Source of the DNA: Akkermansiaceae bacterium
GTDB taxonomy: Bacteria > Verrucomicrobiota > Verrucomicrobiia > Verrucomicrobiales > Akkermansiaceae
Direction of reading: 5' to 3'
Length of the DNA stretch: 35,293 nt
Assembly (NCBI GenBank): GCA_023263995.1
Contig: JALQTQ010000009.1
Location: 1-35,293, forward strand
Made by a program: the position numbers and the translations under genes
Shown here: positions 9,613 to 18,183 of the stretch, piece by piece
Position numbering within the stretch: position 1 is the first letter of the stretch
Layout of the letters: each line of letters begins with the position of its first letter
The notes under the pieces: model-generated
What the model was told of the DNA's origin: nothing
Database searches by the model: none
What the model saw: only the letters and a program-made list of their open reading frames with translations

Positions 9613-10622
9613 AGCAAATCGTCCTTGCCTGCCTCCTCGGCACCGCTCAGGCCGGTGTGGGTGAAATCACTTTTGTGCCCGTCCCCGCAGGCGAGTTCGT
9701 GCAGGGGTTTCGTCATGACGAACGGCTCTTCGCCAAGGCTCACCCCTACAGCACTTCCCAGAATTTCAAGTCCGAGAAACCGGCACACCGGGTGGCGATT
9801 TCCAAAAAATACGAATTATCCAAGACTGAGGTCACGGTGGGGCAATTTCGCAAATTCGTGGACGCCACCGGCTACCGGACCGACGCGGAGAAAGGACGAG
9901 GGGCCCTGGGCTTTTTCCCGGACCGCAAGAACCACGTGGAACGCTTTGAGGTCAATCCCAAGATCACCTGGCGAGATCCTGGATTTGCCCAGAATGAAAA
10001 CCACCCCGTGGTTTGTGTCAGCTTGCGTGATGCGCTGGCTTTTTGCGAATGGCTATCCCAAAAAGAAGAGCGGATGATCCGGCTTCCGACGGAAGCGGAA
10101 TGGGAACATGCCTGCCGCGCCGGCAGTGAGGGCTGGTATTCTTGGGGCACGGATCCGGACTTGGCCTATCAATTCGCCAACGTCGCCGACGGGGCCTTGG
10201 AGGCGGCCCATCCCGGTACGACCCGCTTCCAGCGAGCCGTCAAGCTGGGGGCGAGCGAAGGCGACCGTGCGGTCTACACTGCGGAGGTGGGCAGCTACCG
10301 GCCCAACGCCCTCGGGCTCCACGACCTGCACGGAAACGTCTGGGAATGGTGCCACGACCGTTATCAGGAAGACCACTACGAGCGCCTCCTCGATGGAGTG
10401 CCGCGGCAGGAGCGCGAAAAATTCTTAGTGACCGACCCCCGCGGACCTGAAACCACCGCCCAGCACCAATACGGAGACTGGCGCGTCCTCCGAGGTGGCT
10501 CCTGGTTCACCGCTCCCGCCTACGTCCGCTCCTCCGCCCGTGCCTATGCCGAAGCCGGCGAATCCAGCTGCTACACCGGGTTCCGCGTGCTCCGGGAAAG
10601 CCTCAAGCTCACCGGTGAATGA
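9609..10622 (+). CDS. SUMF1/formylglycine-generating-enzyme-like domain protein, no catalytic Cys pair
   Basis: This 337-residue protein has a short signal peptide (about residues 1-15) and one SUMF1 (FGE/EgtB/PvdO-like) domain. Typical motifs are FVPVPAGEFVQG, LSKTEVTVGQFRKFV, RLPTEAEWEHACRAG, LGLHDLHGNVWEW, RGGSW and TGFRV. In true formylglycine-generating enzymes the segment after GGS carries two catalytic cysteines. Here that segment reads FTAPAYVRSSARAY and has none. It is therefore unlikely to be the copper-dependent FGE that matures the sulfatases in this window, and more likely has a binding or other modifying role for the operon's exported proteins. It is the last gene of the rightward run and overlaps the DUF1552 gene by four bases. 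Confidence 0.88.
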   Translation: MKQIVLACLLGTAQAGVGEITFVPVPAGEFVQGFRHDERLFAKAHPYSTSQNFKSEKPAHRVAISKKYELSKTEVTVGQFRKFVDATGYRTDAEKGRGALGFFPDRKNHVERFEVNPKITWRDPGFAQNENHPVVCVSLRDALAFCEWLSQKEERMIRLPTEAEWEHACRAGSEGWYSWGTDPDLAYQFANVADGALEAAHPGTTRFQRAVKLGASEGDRAVYTAEVGSYRPNALGLHDLHGNVWEWCHDRYQEDHYERLLDGVPRQEREKFLVTDPRGPETTAQHQYGDWRVLRGGSWFTAPAYVRSSARAYAEAGESSCYTGFRVLRESLKLTGE

Positions 10623-10992
10623 TAGGACGAGCCAAGATCTCCACCTTGGGGCGGCTGAGAAACCAGAACCTCGCCATACTTTACGAACTGCGAAAAGCTG
10701 GGTCGCTCGGGAACGGGATGGAATGTTGGCGCAACAAAACTGGCAGTTCGTTTGTGGCCTCTCCGACGAAGTGGAGCCAGAGGATATCGCGGAGCAAGTT
10801 GCGACAAGCCTGACCGGCATCTACTATCTGACCGAACTTTTTCTTGAGCCTCTCCGTGCTCCGGAGTCGGCAAAAAAGGAGATCCTGACGGTGCCGCGGG
10901 CGATCACAAAAAGCCGTTATGGTGTCCTGTTTAAGACACTGGCGATTGAACCGAGTGAAACCTGGGTCGTCATTCGGGCCATCCTGAATCTT
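10623..10992. other. intergenic region between convergent genes, no gene assigned
   Basis: The 370 bases lie between the ends of the SUMF1-like gene and dabA. One + frame is open across the whole stretch, with an internal ATG at 10723, and runs on antisense into dabA. I recognise no protein family in it. No hairpin with a T tract was found, so no terminator is called for either flanking gene. Confidence 0.4.
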
Positions 10993-13900
10993 CTAGACCG
11001 TCCGCGATTCATTCAGCTCGGCGGGGACTTCCGCCAACGGCGACTGACTCCACTCATCGTCTTCCCAAGTGTGCACCAGCCCGGTCTCGGGATCGACCAC
11101 CATGAGACGGATCCATTCGTTGCGAACGAGCGTTCGGACCGAGGGCACGGCTTCGACCGCCTGCCTGGCATGCTCGACCGGCGCCTCGATGACCGAGATG
11201 AGCCGCACCGGTTCATGGTAGGGCTTGCCATCCTTCAAGACCGTCTGGGCGGGCAGGCCGGTGCGGAGGTCGCTGAGGTTACCCGACATCACCCCGAACT
11301 TGCCCGAAACATTGTGGTAGACCTTGCTCCCGCTACCGAACTGATCGTTATCGACCGCCGAGAAGTAATGTTCCATGTTGATCCACTGGCCCACCACAAG
11401 AGGACCGGTGAGGATGCTTTCAAGTAGCTTCCCCCCGGGGTCAACGCGGTAGTCGTAGGAATGGAGAAAGGCTCGCCCTTCCAGGGTGTCCCGACGGGTC
11501 AGATCACGGCGCCCGATGATGAAGTAGCAGTTTCGGGAAAGGCCCCACTCGGGACGCACCTGCGACCAGTCGTTGGCATGGCGCTGCGCCAGCTCGTAGG
11601 CCTCGAGGGCGGTATCGGGCTGCTTCGCCGACAAAGTGGGCAGGCGTTCCTGGGCCGCAAGGTGGGAAGCCCGGGCAAGTCCCTGGCGCAACCAGTCGAG
11701 ATGGAAGAGCTGGGAAGGCGGAATCTGATCGAGGTCGTGCAGGCGGATTTCGTCAGTGGTGGTGTTGTGCAGGGCAGGCACAAAGCAGACCTCGTCGGGG
11801 ATCTCGATCCCCATCTCAGCGACGCGACGTCGGATCTCGGGCCGGTTGGCCATTTGCGCGATCACGCGCGCGCTGACGAGACCGTGGTTACCGCCGCAGG
11901 CCCCACAATCGAGGGCCGACTCATAGGGGTTGTTTTCGGTGAAGCTGCCGTGTCCAACAAAGAGAACAAAGCGGGAAAAGTTTCGGGTGAGCCCGATGGC
12001 CCTCAGAGCCGTGGCCACAAAATTGGCCTGCTCTTCGGGGGTGAAGCCGATCCGTCCCAGTTGCTCCCGCTGTTGTTCGGCAAACTTGCGGTTGATGCGA
12101 TAATCCACCCGGAGGTGCTCGATCAAGGTGTCGAGCCGGGACGATTCGATCTTGAGGAGGCGGCATAATTCCTCACGGTCAGTACCGATCCCGAGCGCCG
12201 TCTGGCGGAGCCCGAAGACCGCTCGCTCGGGAATCTGGTCGGCGTGATAACCGAGATCGTGCTTGATCGCCTTGATGATGAGGGCGCGCTGAACTGTCAG
12301 GAGAATCGCGTCGGCTTTCTCCGGATCTGGTTTATCGAGGAGCAGGAGGGTTTCCGGCTTTTCGTTGTTGATCAGCTTTTTTCGCCACTTGGCGTATCCC
12401 TTGGGTGCTAGGGTTTTGCCGATCATTTCGAGGCCAAAGAGTAACCCAATGGCCTCCACTGTGACAAAGGGTGAGACCACCGACTCCTTCAGGCCGTACA
12501 TCGCCTTCTCCAAGGTGGTAAGTGTGTCCGGATCCTCGGCGAGAGCATCGGTGGTGATTTCAAGAACGATATTCTCGGGGGTAAGAATGACCGGACAGAG
12601 TGGAATCTCACTCCCTTTCCCGAATTCAATAAAACTGATTGGCACCCCGAAAAAACCGGCCAGGCCATAGGTCTCATAGTCGCCGGTCCCCTCAAGCTGA
12701 CGGCGAATTCTCTCAGACCGGGTGTCGATGCAAAACAAGGCCTGCGCAAATGGGGCATTGTCCCGCTCGGCGACCTCCGTGATCCTGAGTTGATGCCTGA
12801 TCCGGTGCATGGCCTGCTCTTCCATGGCCCGCAGCCAGAACAAACCTTCCTTCTCCTCAGCCCGTATCAAGACGTGCCGCAATCGGCCTAGCCCTTCAAC
12901 GTCAAGACGGGCCAGAGCCTCCTCTTGGCCGATGGCGGAGGCGAGGCTCTGAAGCCGCTCGGCCTCCCGCTTGGCAAGAAACTGGCGCTTGGCCTCCACA
13001 TACTCGGCAAAGGTCTTCTTGATGACCTCTTCTTTGCGACGGCTGAGAGCCACATCCACATCGTGGGCCAACCGCGGCAGGACCTTTCTACGATGAAACT
13101 CATACCTCAGATAAGCCTCCTCGGTGGAGTGATCGATCATCTCTCTGATGGCCTCGACCGAGTTCGCCAGCCCTCTGCGGCCCCGGGCCTCGATGAGAGC
13201 GAGGGCCAAGGTCAGCCGAACGGCCACGAAGTCGACGAGGTCACCGGGAAACTTCTGATTGAAATAATAGTTGTCGGCCTGCTCGCGCCAGCGGATGAAA
13301 CCGGACCACCCATGCAGTTGAGCCAATTCAGCGGTGAAACATCCCGCCCATTGGTCCTCCTTAATCCCAAGGGTGCGGAGCACATGGATAATGGTGCCTT
13401 CGGCGGAGCCATCGGCATCGAGGATTTCCCGAAAGCGTAGCCCCAGGAGGGCAAAGCGGAAATTGCGCTGGGCGAGCTTCTTCCAGGCGTTGAAGAAGCC
13501 TTCCTCACGCAGGGGCATCTTCCAGACCGACTGCCCCTCATCGTAGAAATCGAGGCAGCTTTTGATGACGAGTTCGTTCAGGTCGTCGGTGACTTTACTT
13601 CCGTAGAGGGAATCGATGGCTTCGCCGAGGGGGCGTTCGCCGAGTAGTTCGCGGTGGAGGTAGGCCCGCAGCTTTTTCAAATCGACAGTGCCACCTTCGA
13701 GGGCCCGCCCGGCAAGAACGGCATGGGTGTCGCCCGCTGAAATTAGAACATCGGGCGTAGTGAAAAGAACGGGTTCGTGGTAGAATACCCGCCGTAGCCA
13801 GGCGACCAGATCGAGACCATCGGGCTGGTCGTGCTGGGAGGCGAAGTCCGAGAGGATGGCGTCCAGCTTACTCCGGTCGATCCGTCCTTCCTCGAGATAA

Positions 13901-14106
13901 GATTGATAGGTGGGGCGGGGTAGGAAAGTCCGGGCATGGAAGATCCGGCCTCCCTTGGCGGTGGCCTCGCCGAAGGGCAGATCCTCGAATCCGTGGAGCG
14001 GGTTGTGATGAATGAAGGCGCGCATCGGCCAGAAAAAGGGCACCGGCTTGCCCGCTTCCTCGACCATCGAGCGGACCATCAGTTTTTCTTCAGGTGAGAC
14101 ACTCAT
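10993..14106 (-). CDS. dabA: DabA-type inorganic carbon transporter subunit (DUF2309/UPF0753)
   Basis: This 1037-residue cytoplasmic protein is a full-length DUF2309 member. It begins with the diagnostic FFWPMRAFIHHNPLHGFEDLPF. DabA is a beta-carbonic-anhydrase-like zinc subunit that, with membrane subunit DabB, is proposed to drive one-way CO2 hydration using the cation gradient. The characterised zinc-site set Cys-Asp-His-Cys is recognisable: Cys459 and Asp461 in FCIDTRSERIRRQLE, and His719 and Cys734 in GHGSFTENNPYESALDCGACGG. The spacings (C-x-D, and 15 residues from His to Cys) match the known protein. Its ATG overlaps the stop of the upstream membrane gene (TCAT at 14103-14106 on the plus strand), so translation is probably coupled. 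No RuBisCO or carboxysome gene is nearby, suggesting a supply of bicarbonate for anaplerotic carboxylation. Confidence 0.95.
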   Translation of the reverse strand: MSVSPEEKLMVRSMVEEAGKPVPFFWPMRAFIHHNPLHGFEDLPFGEATAKGGRIFHARTFLPRPTYQSYLEEGRIDRSKLDAILSDFASQHDQPDGLDLVAWLRRVFYHEPVLFTTPDVLISAGDTHAVLAGRALEGGTVDLKKLRAYLHRELLGERPLGEAIDSLYGSKVTDDLNELVIKSCLDFYDEGQSVWKMPLREEGFFNAWKKLAQRNFRFALLGLRFREILDADGSAEGTIIHVLRTLGIKEDQWAGCFTAELAQLHGWSGFIRWREQADNYYFNQKFPGDLVDFVAVRLTLALALIEARGRRGLANSVEAIREMIDHSTEEAYLRYEFHRRKVLPRLAHDVDVALSRRKEEVIKKTFAEYVEAKRQFLAKREAERLQSLASAIGQEEALARLDVEGLGRLRHVLIRAEEKEGLFWLRAMEEQAMHRIRHQLRITEVAERDNAPFAQALFCIDTRSERIRRQLEGTGDYETYGLAGFFGVPISFIEFGKGSEIPLCPVILTPENIVLEITTDALAEDPDTLTTLEKAMYGLKESVVSPFVTVEAIGLLFGLEMIGKTLAPKGYAKWRKKLINNEKPETLLLLDKPDPEKADAILLTVQRALIIKAIKHDLGYHADQIPERAVFGLRQTALGIGTDREELCRLLKIESSRLDTLIEHLRVDYRINRKFAEQQREQLGRIGFTPEEQANFVATALRAIGLTRNFSRFVLFVGHGSFTENNPYESALDCGACGGNHGLVSARVIAQMANRPEIRRRVAEMGIEIPDEVCFVPALHNTTTDEIRLHDLDQIPPSQLFHLDWLRQGLARASHLAAQERLPTLSAKQPDTALEAYELAQRHANDWSQVRPEWGLSRNCYFIIGRRDLTRRDTLEGRAFLHSYDYRVDPGGKLLESILTGPLVVGQWINMEHYFSAVDNDQFGSGSKVYHNVSGKFGVMSGNLSDLRTGLPAQTVLKDGKPYHEPVRLISVIEAPVEHARQAVEAVPSVRTLVRNEWIRLMVVDPETGLVHTWEDDEWSQSPLAEVPAELNESRTV

Positions 14107-14858
14107 GACAAACGATCCATCATAACGATTCCAAAAACAGCGAGACCTCCAAGGAGCAAGCCATAGAGCCAGGCCACCATGATTGGAAGATCCTCCACCT
14201 CCGCGGGGTCATCCTTGCCCACCACGAAGCCTTGGATCAAACGAGCTCCGGCCCAGGCCCACATCATCCAGACCAGACACAAAACGATACTTTCCCAAAG
14301 CCCGGAAACGGCAGCCTGCAGGAAGGCCGCCATCATGGTCGCAAAACCGGGAAAGACCGGGGTGGCCACCACGGCCAGAATGGTGGCGACCAAAAGACCG
14401 CTGAAACGGGGCATGGCATGACCCAAACCATTATAGAGTCCGGCGTAGGACGCACCGAAACGCTTTTCAAGATGGCCGCTGAGCAGAGTGAGGATTCCCA
14501 GCGGAACACTTGACCCGAGAGCCAGCAAACCAACCGTTTCCCAGTCATCGTGAAAACCGGCCACCACCCAGAGGATGGTCCACGAGGACACGGCGAGAAA
14601 GCCGATCCAGTGAATCAATTCGCGGAGCACGATGGCCCGGAAGCCGTAAAGAAGCGAGGTCGCAAGGGCCAGAGCCATTACCCAACCGGGCACTGGCTCG
14701 CCTGCCTGATGAATCAACCACAGCCCGATCTGGGGCCAGGCCAGCAAAACCACCACTCGGGGAAGAGCATGGCGGAGCCCTTCAAACAAGAGATTGAAGA
14801 GCAGGCTCAGGGGGAAGAGCGGAAGAAACAGGGTGGCAGCAAGTATCTTGGGATCCAT
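14103..14858 (-). CDS. small NuoM/Mrp-antiporter-like membrane protein of the dab operon
   Basis: This gene of about 251 residues lies between dabB and dabA. I chose ATG 14858 (MDPKILAATLF), four bases after the dabB stop. ATG 14885 and TTG 14921 are in frame but overlap dabB. The protein is strongly hydrophobic, with about seven membrane segments. Its second half (GLGHAMPRFSGLLVATILA, then VATPVFPGF, then an amphipathic helix and a final pair of helices) resembles the C-terminal half of NuoM/MrpD-type proton-translocating subunits, in which a GL..MPR..L..LA pattern precedes a P..GF turn. It is about half the usual length and lacks an obvious membrane lysine in the middle. It may be an accessory membrane subunit of the DAB complex. 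Confidence 0.75.
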   Translation of the reverse strand: MDPKILAATLFLPLFPLSLLFNLLFEGLRHALPRVVVLLAWPQIGLWLIHQAGEPVPGWVMALALATSLLYGFRAIVLRELIHWIGFLAVSSWTILWVVAGFHDDWETVGLLALGSSVPLGILTLLSGHLEKRFGASYAGLYNGLGHAMPRFSGLLVATILAVVATPVFPGFATMMAAFLQAAVSGLWESIVLCLVWMMWAWAGARLIQGFVVGKDDPAEVEDLPIMVAWLYGLLLGGLAVFGIVMMDRLS

Positions 14859-14862
14859 CAGT

Positions 14863-16542
14863 CTATCGCCATCGGAGTAAAACATTGAGTCGGGCTGCCA
14901 ACTTGAGAGACGAGCGGGCAAACCACGAATAAAGATCCATCAGGTAAAATTCCCGGGAAACCAGGGCGTAGAAACCCAGCCACATCCGGTTGAATTGTTC
15001 CCTCCCCGCCAGGCGGTTTTGCTCCGAATAGTAGGTCAGGATCCACCCCGCCACGATGACCAAACTGGTGAGGATGAGAAGAAAGTCGAACCAGACCACA
15101 TCGATAGTCGCGGTCTGGTAGATTTGTTTGCGAAAGACCTCGTCAGGGTAGAGGAAGTGGTCGAAGGCGTGACTGACCAGGGTGTATCCGACGATCAGCA
15201 CCGTGAAAGAAACCAGCATGGTCCCGATGAGTCGCGGGAAGTTCCGCGCCTCCATGCGGTAGGTGGTGAAGAGAAGCTGGGCTCCGGTGACCCAACCGAA
15301 GAAGAGAAGAATGATCGCGCCCTGTTTTTCGTAGAAGTCCTTGGCCACCAACCAGTGGGCCACAAAAATGATGGCGATGGGCACGGCGATCGTGATAAGG
15401 GCCATTCCGAGCCAGGGCTGGCGGCGCACCGCCGTCTTTCGTTCCACCGCAAAAGTGTAGAGATCCTCCTTCGGTCGACCGTCATGCTCGCGTGCCTTGT
15501 GCATGGCATTGCCCGCTCCGAGGAACAGGGTTCCCTTGAAAAAACCGTGGGCAATCAAGTGGTAAATCGCCAACGAAAAGGCCCCGATCCCGCATTCCAT
15601 CACCATGAATCCCATTTGCCCCATCGTGGAGTAGCCGAGCGCCTTCTTGATGTCGTTCTGAGTCAGCATGAGCACCGAACCGACAATCGCGGTCACGAGT
15701 CCCACGAAGAAAATCAGGTGCAGCACTGTCTCGGTCTGGGCAAAGACGGTGGCGAAACGGTTGATCAGGAACCCCCCGGCATTGACGATCCCGACGTGCA
15801 TCAGGGCCGAAACCGGAGTCGGTCCGCCCATCGTGTAAGGGAGCCAAGTGTGCAGCAGGAACTGCGCTGAACGCGCAAAGGCAGCCAGGGCAATGAGGAA
15901 CCCGGTGATTTCCTCAACGGTGAACCCCCCGTAACGGTATCCACCGGGATTTTCGCGGAGAGCCTCAAAAATCCCCGAGAGCGACCAGGTGCCAAAGGCG
16001 TGATAAAGAATGGCCGCCGCAAAGACCATTGCGAGATCCCCAATGCGGTAGGTGATGAGCGTCCAGAAGGCGTGACGCGACGAAGTAGCGCTCCGCAAAT
16101 TGAAGCTGAGGAGGAAATACAAAACCACTCCCACCAGGTGCCATGCCACCAGCAAGGTGAGCAGATCGCCTGCCGAGCCCATGACCAAAAGAGCGGCCAC
16201 CATGAGATCGAGGAGGATGAAAAACCGTCCGTATCCGGCTTCCTCCGCCATGTAGTTCACCGAGTAAATCCGCACGATCAAACTGATCCCGGTGATCAAG
16301 ACCGCCATGAGGATACCCAAAGGATCGACCGTAAAATAACCCCAGTGAACCCCGATACGCACCTCCGCGCCCTGTCCATCGTGCAGGAGAAGCCCCAACA
16401 AAACCGAGGCGACAACGAACGCCACCCACCCGAAGCGCACCGAAAGATCTGCAGCAGAACGCCCCAGTGACCGGCCAAAAAGCTGGTTCAACAGCGCCGA
16501 CGCCAGTGGCAGGACGGGAAGAAGAAGGACAAGCTGTTCCAT
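14863..16542 (-). CDS. dabB: DabB-type inorganic carbon transporter membrane subunit (NuoL/MrpA-like)
   Basis: From ATG 16542 the protein has 559 residues and is a polytopic proton-translocating NADH-quinone-oxidoreductase/antiporter-family subunit. Seen motifs are RIYSVNYMAEEAGYGRFF, WLPYTMGGPTPVSALMH, MLTQNDIKKALGYSTMGQMG and LIAHGFFKGTLFLGAG, in the usual order for NuoL-type proteins. No other complex I or Mrp genes are nearby, and dabA is two genes downstream, so this is read as DabB, the cation-gradient-coupled partner. A GTG at 16569 would add nine residues. The ATG is preferred because a purine-rich GGCGGGGGTGG lies just upstream on its strand. It is the first gene of a leftward three-gene operon. 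Confidence 0.93.
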   Translation of the reverse strand: MEQLVLLLPVLPLASALLNQLFGRSLGRSAADLSVRFGWVAFVVASVLLGLLLHDGQGAEVRIGVHWGYFTVDPLGILMAVLITGISLIVRIYSVNYMAEEAGYGRFFILLDLMVAALLVMGSAGDLLTLLVAWHLVGVVLYFLLSFNLRSATSSRHAFWTLITYRIGDLAMVFAAAILYHAFGTWSLSGIFEALRENPGGYRYGGFTVEEITGFLIALAAFARSAQFLLHTWLPYTMGGPTPVSALMHVGIVNAGGFLINRFATVFAQTETVLHLIFFVGLVTAIVGSVLMLTQNDIKKALGYSTMGQMGFMVMECGIGAFSLAIYHLIAHGFFKGTLFLGAGNAMHKAREHDGRPKEDLYTFAVERKTAVRRQPWLGMALITIAVPIAIIFVAHWLVAKDFYEKQGAIILLFFGWVTGAQLLFTTYRMEARNFPRLIGTMLVSFTVLIVGYTLVSHAFDHFLYPDEVFRKQIYQTATIDVVWFDFLLILTSLVIVAGWILTYYSEQNRLAGREQFNRMWLGFYALVSREFYLMDLYSWFARSSLKLAARLNVLLRWR

Positions 16543-16822
16543 GTGAATCCACCCCCGCCGGGAATTCACCGCGCGGGTCCCGTAATCCTGCCGTGATTCG
16601 CGACCTAGGTCACTGCAAAAGTCAGACTTTTTTGGCCACCCCGTGTTGCCTCACGAAGGAAGACTCCATCCGCTTTCCGCAAAGCCCTCCCGGCCAAGCC
16701 GTGATCCCTTGGCCCTATACAGCTCGATCAAGGTGTTGGCGTAAAATCCCTGCATCCCGCGAATTGACCCTATCTGCAGATCGGAAATTGACAGCCCCCC
16801 CTCTTGGCGTTCAGATGAACGC

Positions 16823-17833
16823 ATGGCAAAGTGCGACTCTCCAAAATCGAGCAAGGAATCGAACTCTTTGACTTGTGTCGAGATTTGTTCTGGAGCGGGA
16901 GGGCAGGCCCTAGGTTTGGAACGAGCTGGATTCAAGGCCCTTGCGCACCTTGAGTTTGACCATCACGCTTGTGAGACTTTAAGGACAAATCGCCCGAATT
17001 GGCGAGTCATCGAGGGTGATGTGAGGGAATTTTCGGCCGTTGAATACAAGGGAGTTGACCTTTTGGCTGGTGGTGTTCCATGCCCCCCGTTTTCAAAGGC
17101 CGGCAAGCAACTCGGGTCAGATGATGAGCGAGACCTCTTCCCTGAAGCGATTCGCGTGGTTCGTGAATGTCAACCGAAGGCTGTGATGCTGGAAAATGTT
17201 CGTGGTTTTCTCGATGCGGTTTTTATCGATTATCGCCTCAATCTGGAACGGCAGCTCAAACAGCTTGGTTACCGAGCCAGTTGGCATCTGCTAAACGCAT
17301 CCGATTTCGGCGTTCCGCAGCTCCGCCCCCGAGTTGTGGTGGTGGCAATCCGGGAGGACCTGGCAGGAGGATTTCGCCCCCCAATCCCGCTGATCGACGG
17401 AGCCGCTGCTCCGACCGTCGGTGAAGCGCTAGTTGATTTGATGGCTGAAAATGGATGGGAAGGGGCATTTGAGTGGGCAAGTAAAGCCAGCTTAGTTGCG
17501 CCCACCCTAGTAGGCGGTTCGAAAAAGCACGGCGGCGCCGATCTGGGTCCAACCCGAGCCAAACGAGCTTGGGCATCTCTGGGGGTGGAAGCAAAGTCCC
17601 TCGCAAACGAAGCTCCCGAACCTGGCTTTGTCGGCATGCCCAGACTGACCCTACGCATGACTGCCCGCATTCAAGGATTTCCTGATGACTGGCTTTTCGC
17701 TGGCGGGAAGACTTCAGCCTATCGTCAAATCGGGAACGCGTTCCCGCCGTCGGTCGCCGAAGCTGTCGGCAAACGGATCCACGAAGCCATCGGCAGCCTC
17801 GCCGAAAATCGTCGGGTAAGCTCTGCTTCCTGA
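16823..17833 (+). CDS. type II DNA (cytosine-5)-methyltransferase, partner of the NaeI-like endonuclease
   Basis: This 336-residue protein has the ordered motifs of C5-cytosine methyltransferases: motif I for S-adenosylmethionine (EICSGAGGQALGLERAG, about 20-36), motif IV with catalytic Cys87 (GGVPCPPFSKAG), motif VI ENV at 124-126, motif VIII QLRPR at 166-170, and motif X YRQIGNAFPPS from residue 300. A target-recognition segment of roughly 100 residues lies between motifs VIII and IX. It should methylate the site cut by the downstream endonuclease. By family relation to NaeI that site may be GCCGGC, which occurs in this window (for example 4820-4825, 9202-9207, 10119-10124 and 33678-33683). 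The base composition looks less GC-rich than the flanks, fitting horizontal transfer. The start is the only ATG before motif I. Confidence 0.93.
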   Translation: MAKCDSPKSSKESNSLTCVEICSGAGGQALGLERAGFKALAHLEFDHHACETLRTNRPNWRVIEGDVREFSAVEYKGVDLLAGGVPCPPFSKAGKQLGSDDERDLFPEAIRVVRECQPKAVMLENVRGFLDAVFIDYRLNLERQLKQLGYRASWHLLNASDFGVPQLRPRVVVVAIREDLAGGFRPPIPLIDGAAAPTVGEALVDLMAENGWEGAFEWASKASLVAPTLVGGSKKHGGADLGPTRAKRAWASLGVEAKSLANEAPEPGFVGMPRLTLRMTARIQGFPDDWLFAGGKTSAYRQIGNAFPPSVAEAVGKRIHEAIGSLAENRRVSSAS

Positions 17834-17881
17834 ATGGTGTCCCGGGAGCTCCAGAAAGCAGCTCCTCTCCCATCTGAGGAG

Positions 17882-17897
17882 ACAGACGATCGTCTGT
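17882..17897. promoter_or_regulatory. perfect 16-bp palindrome, candidate C-protein operator
   Basis: ACAGACGATCGTCTGT is exactly self-complementary. It sits 10 bases before TTG 17908, and its centre is about 42 bases before the alternative GTG start at 17932. Restriction-modification control proteins bind palindromic operators just upstream of their own genes, so this is a likely autoregulatory site for the regulator and endonuclease genes. Binding is inferred. Confidence 0.6.
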
Positions 17898-17907
17898 AGA
17901 CACACGC

Positions 17908-18183
17908 TTGTCGCCAGCATTGATTGGCGGGGTGCGAGGTGGCGATATCGGAAAGTGTTTTGGGACGATCTTACGTCGACACCGTTTGTTGAAAGGTTTG
18001 ACCCAAGAAGGATTGGCTGACCTAGCGAATCTCCATCCGACCTACGTTGGGCTGATTGAACGAGGCGCAAAGAATCCTACCCTGCAGGTTTGCCAGCAAC
18101 TTTCCTGCGGGCTGGACTGCTCCCTTTCCGACTTGATCGTGGAAGCCGAAGAACTTGCGCTTGAGAAGGCGGAACGGTCATGA
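17908..18183 (+). CDS. C-protein-like XRE-family transcriptional regulator of the restriction-modification system
   Basis: This 91-residue protein (83 if GTG 17932 is the start) consists almost entirely of one HTH_3/XRE helix-turn-helix: FGTILRRHRLLKGLTQEGLA, then LHPTYVGLIERGAKNPTL. The TY-GLIERG-KNP pattern is typical of restriction-modification controller (C) proteins, which are small dimers that time expression so that methylation precedes cleavage. Its TGA overlaps the endonuclease ATG (ATGA at 18180-18183), the usual arrangement for coupled C and R genes. A perfect palindrome lies just upstream. The true start is uncertain because both candidates are non-ATG codons without a strong ribosome binding site. 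Confidence 0.85.
   Translation: MSPALIGGVRGGDIGKCFGTILRRHRLLKGLTQEGLADLANLHPTYVGLIERGAKNPTLQVCQQLSCGLDCSLSDLIVEAEELALEKAERS

Noticed and set aside
14995-15870. 291-residue frame on the plus strand
   Set aside because: It is antisense to dabB. Its His/Asp/Arg-rich composition is expected from reading hydrophobic membrane codons backwards.
16617-16631. AAAAGTCAGACTTTT inverted repeat as terminator
   Set aside because: The stem is short and AT-rich with a three-base loop, and lies upstream of dabB rather than after a gene.
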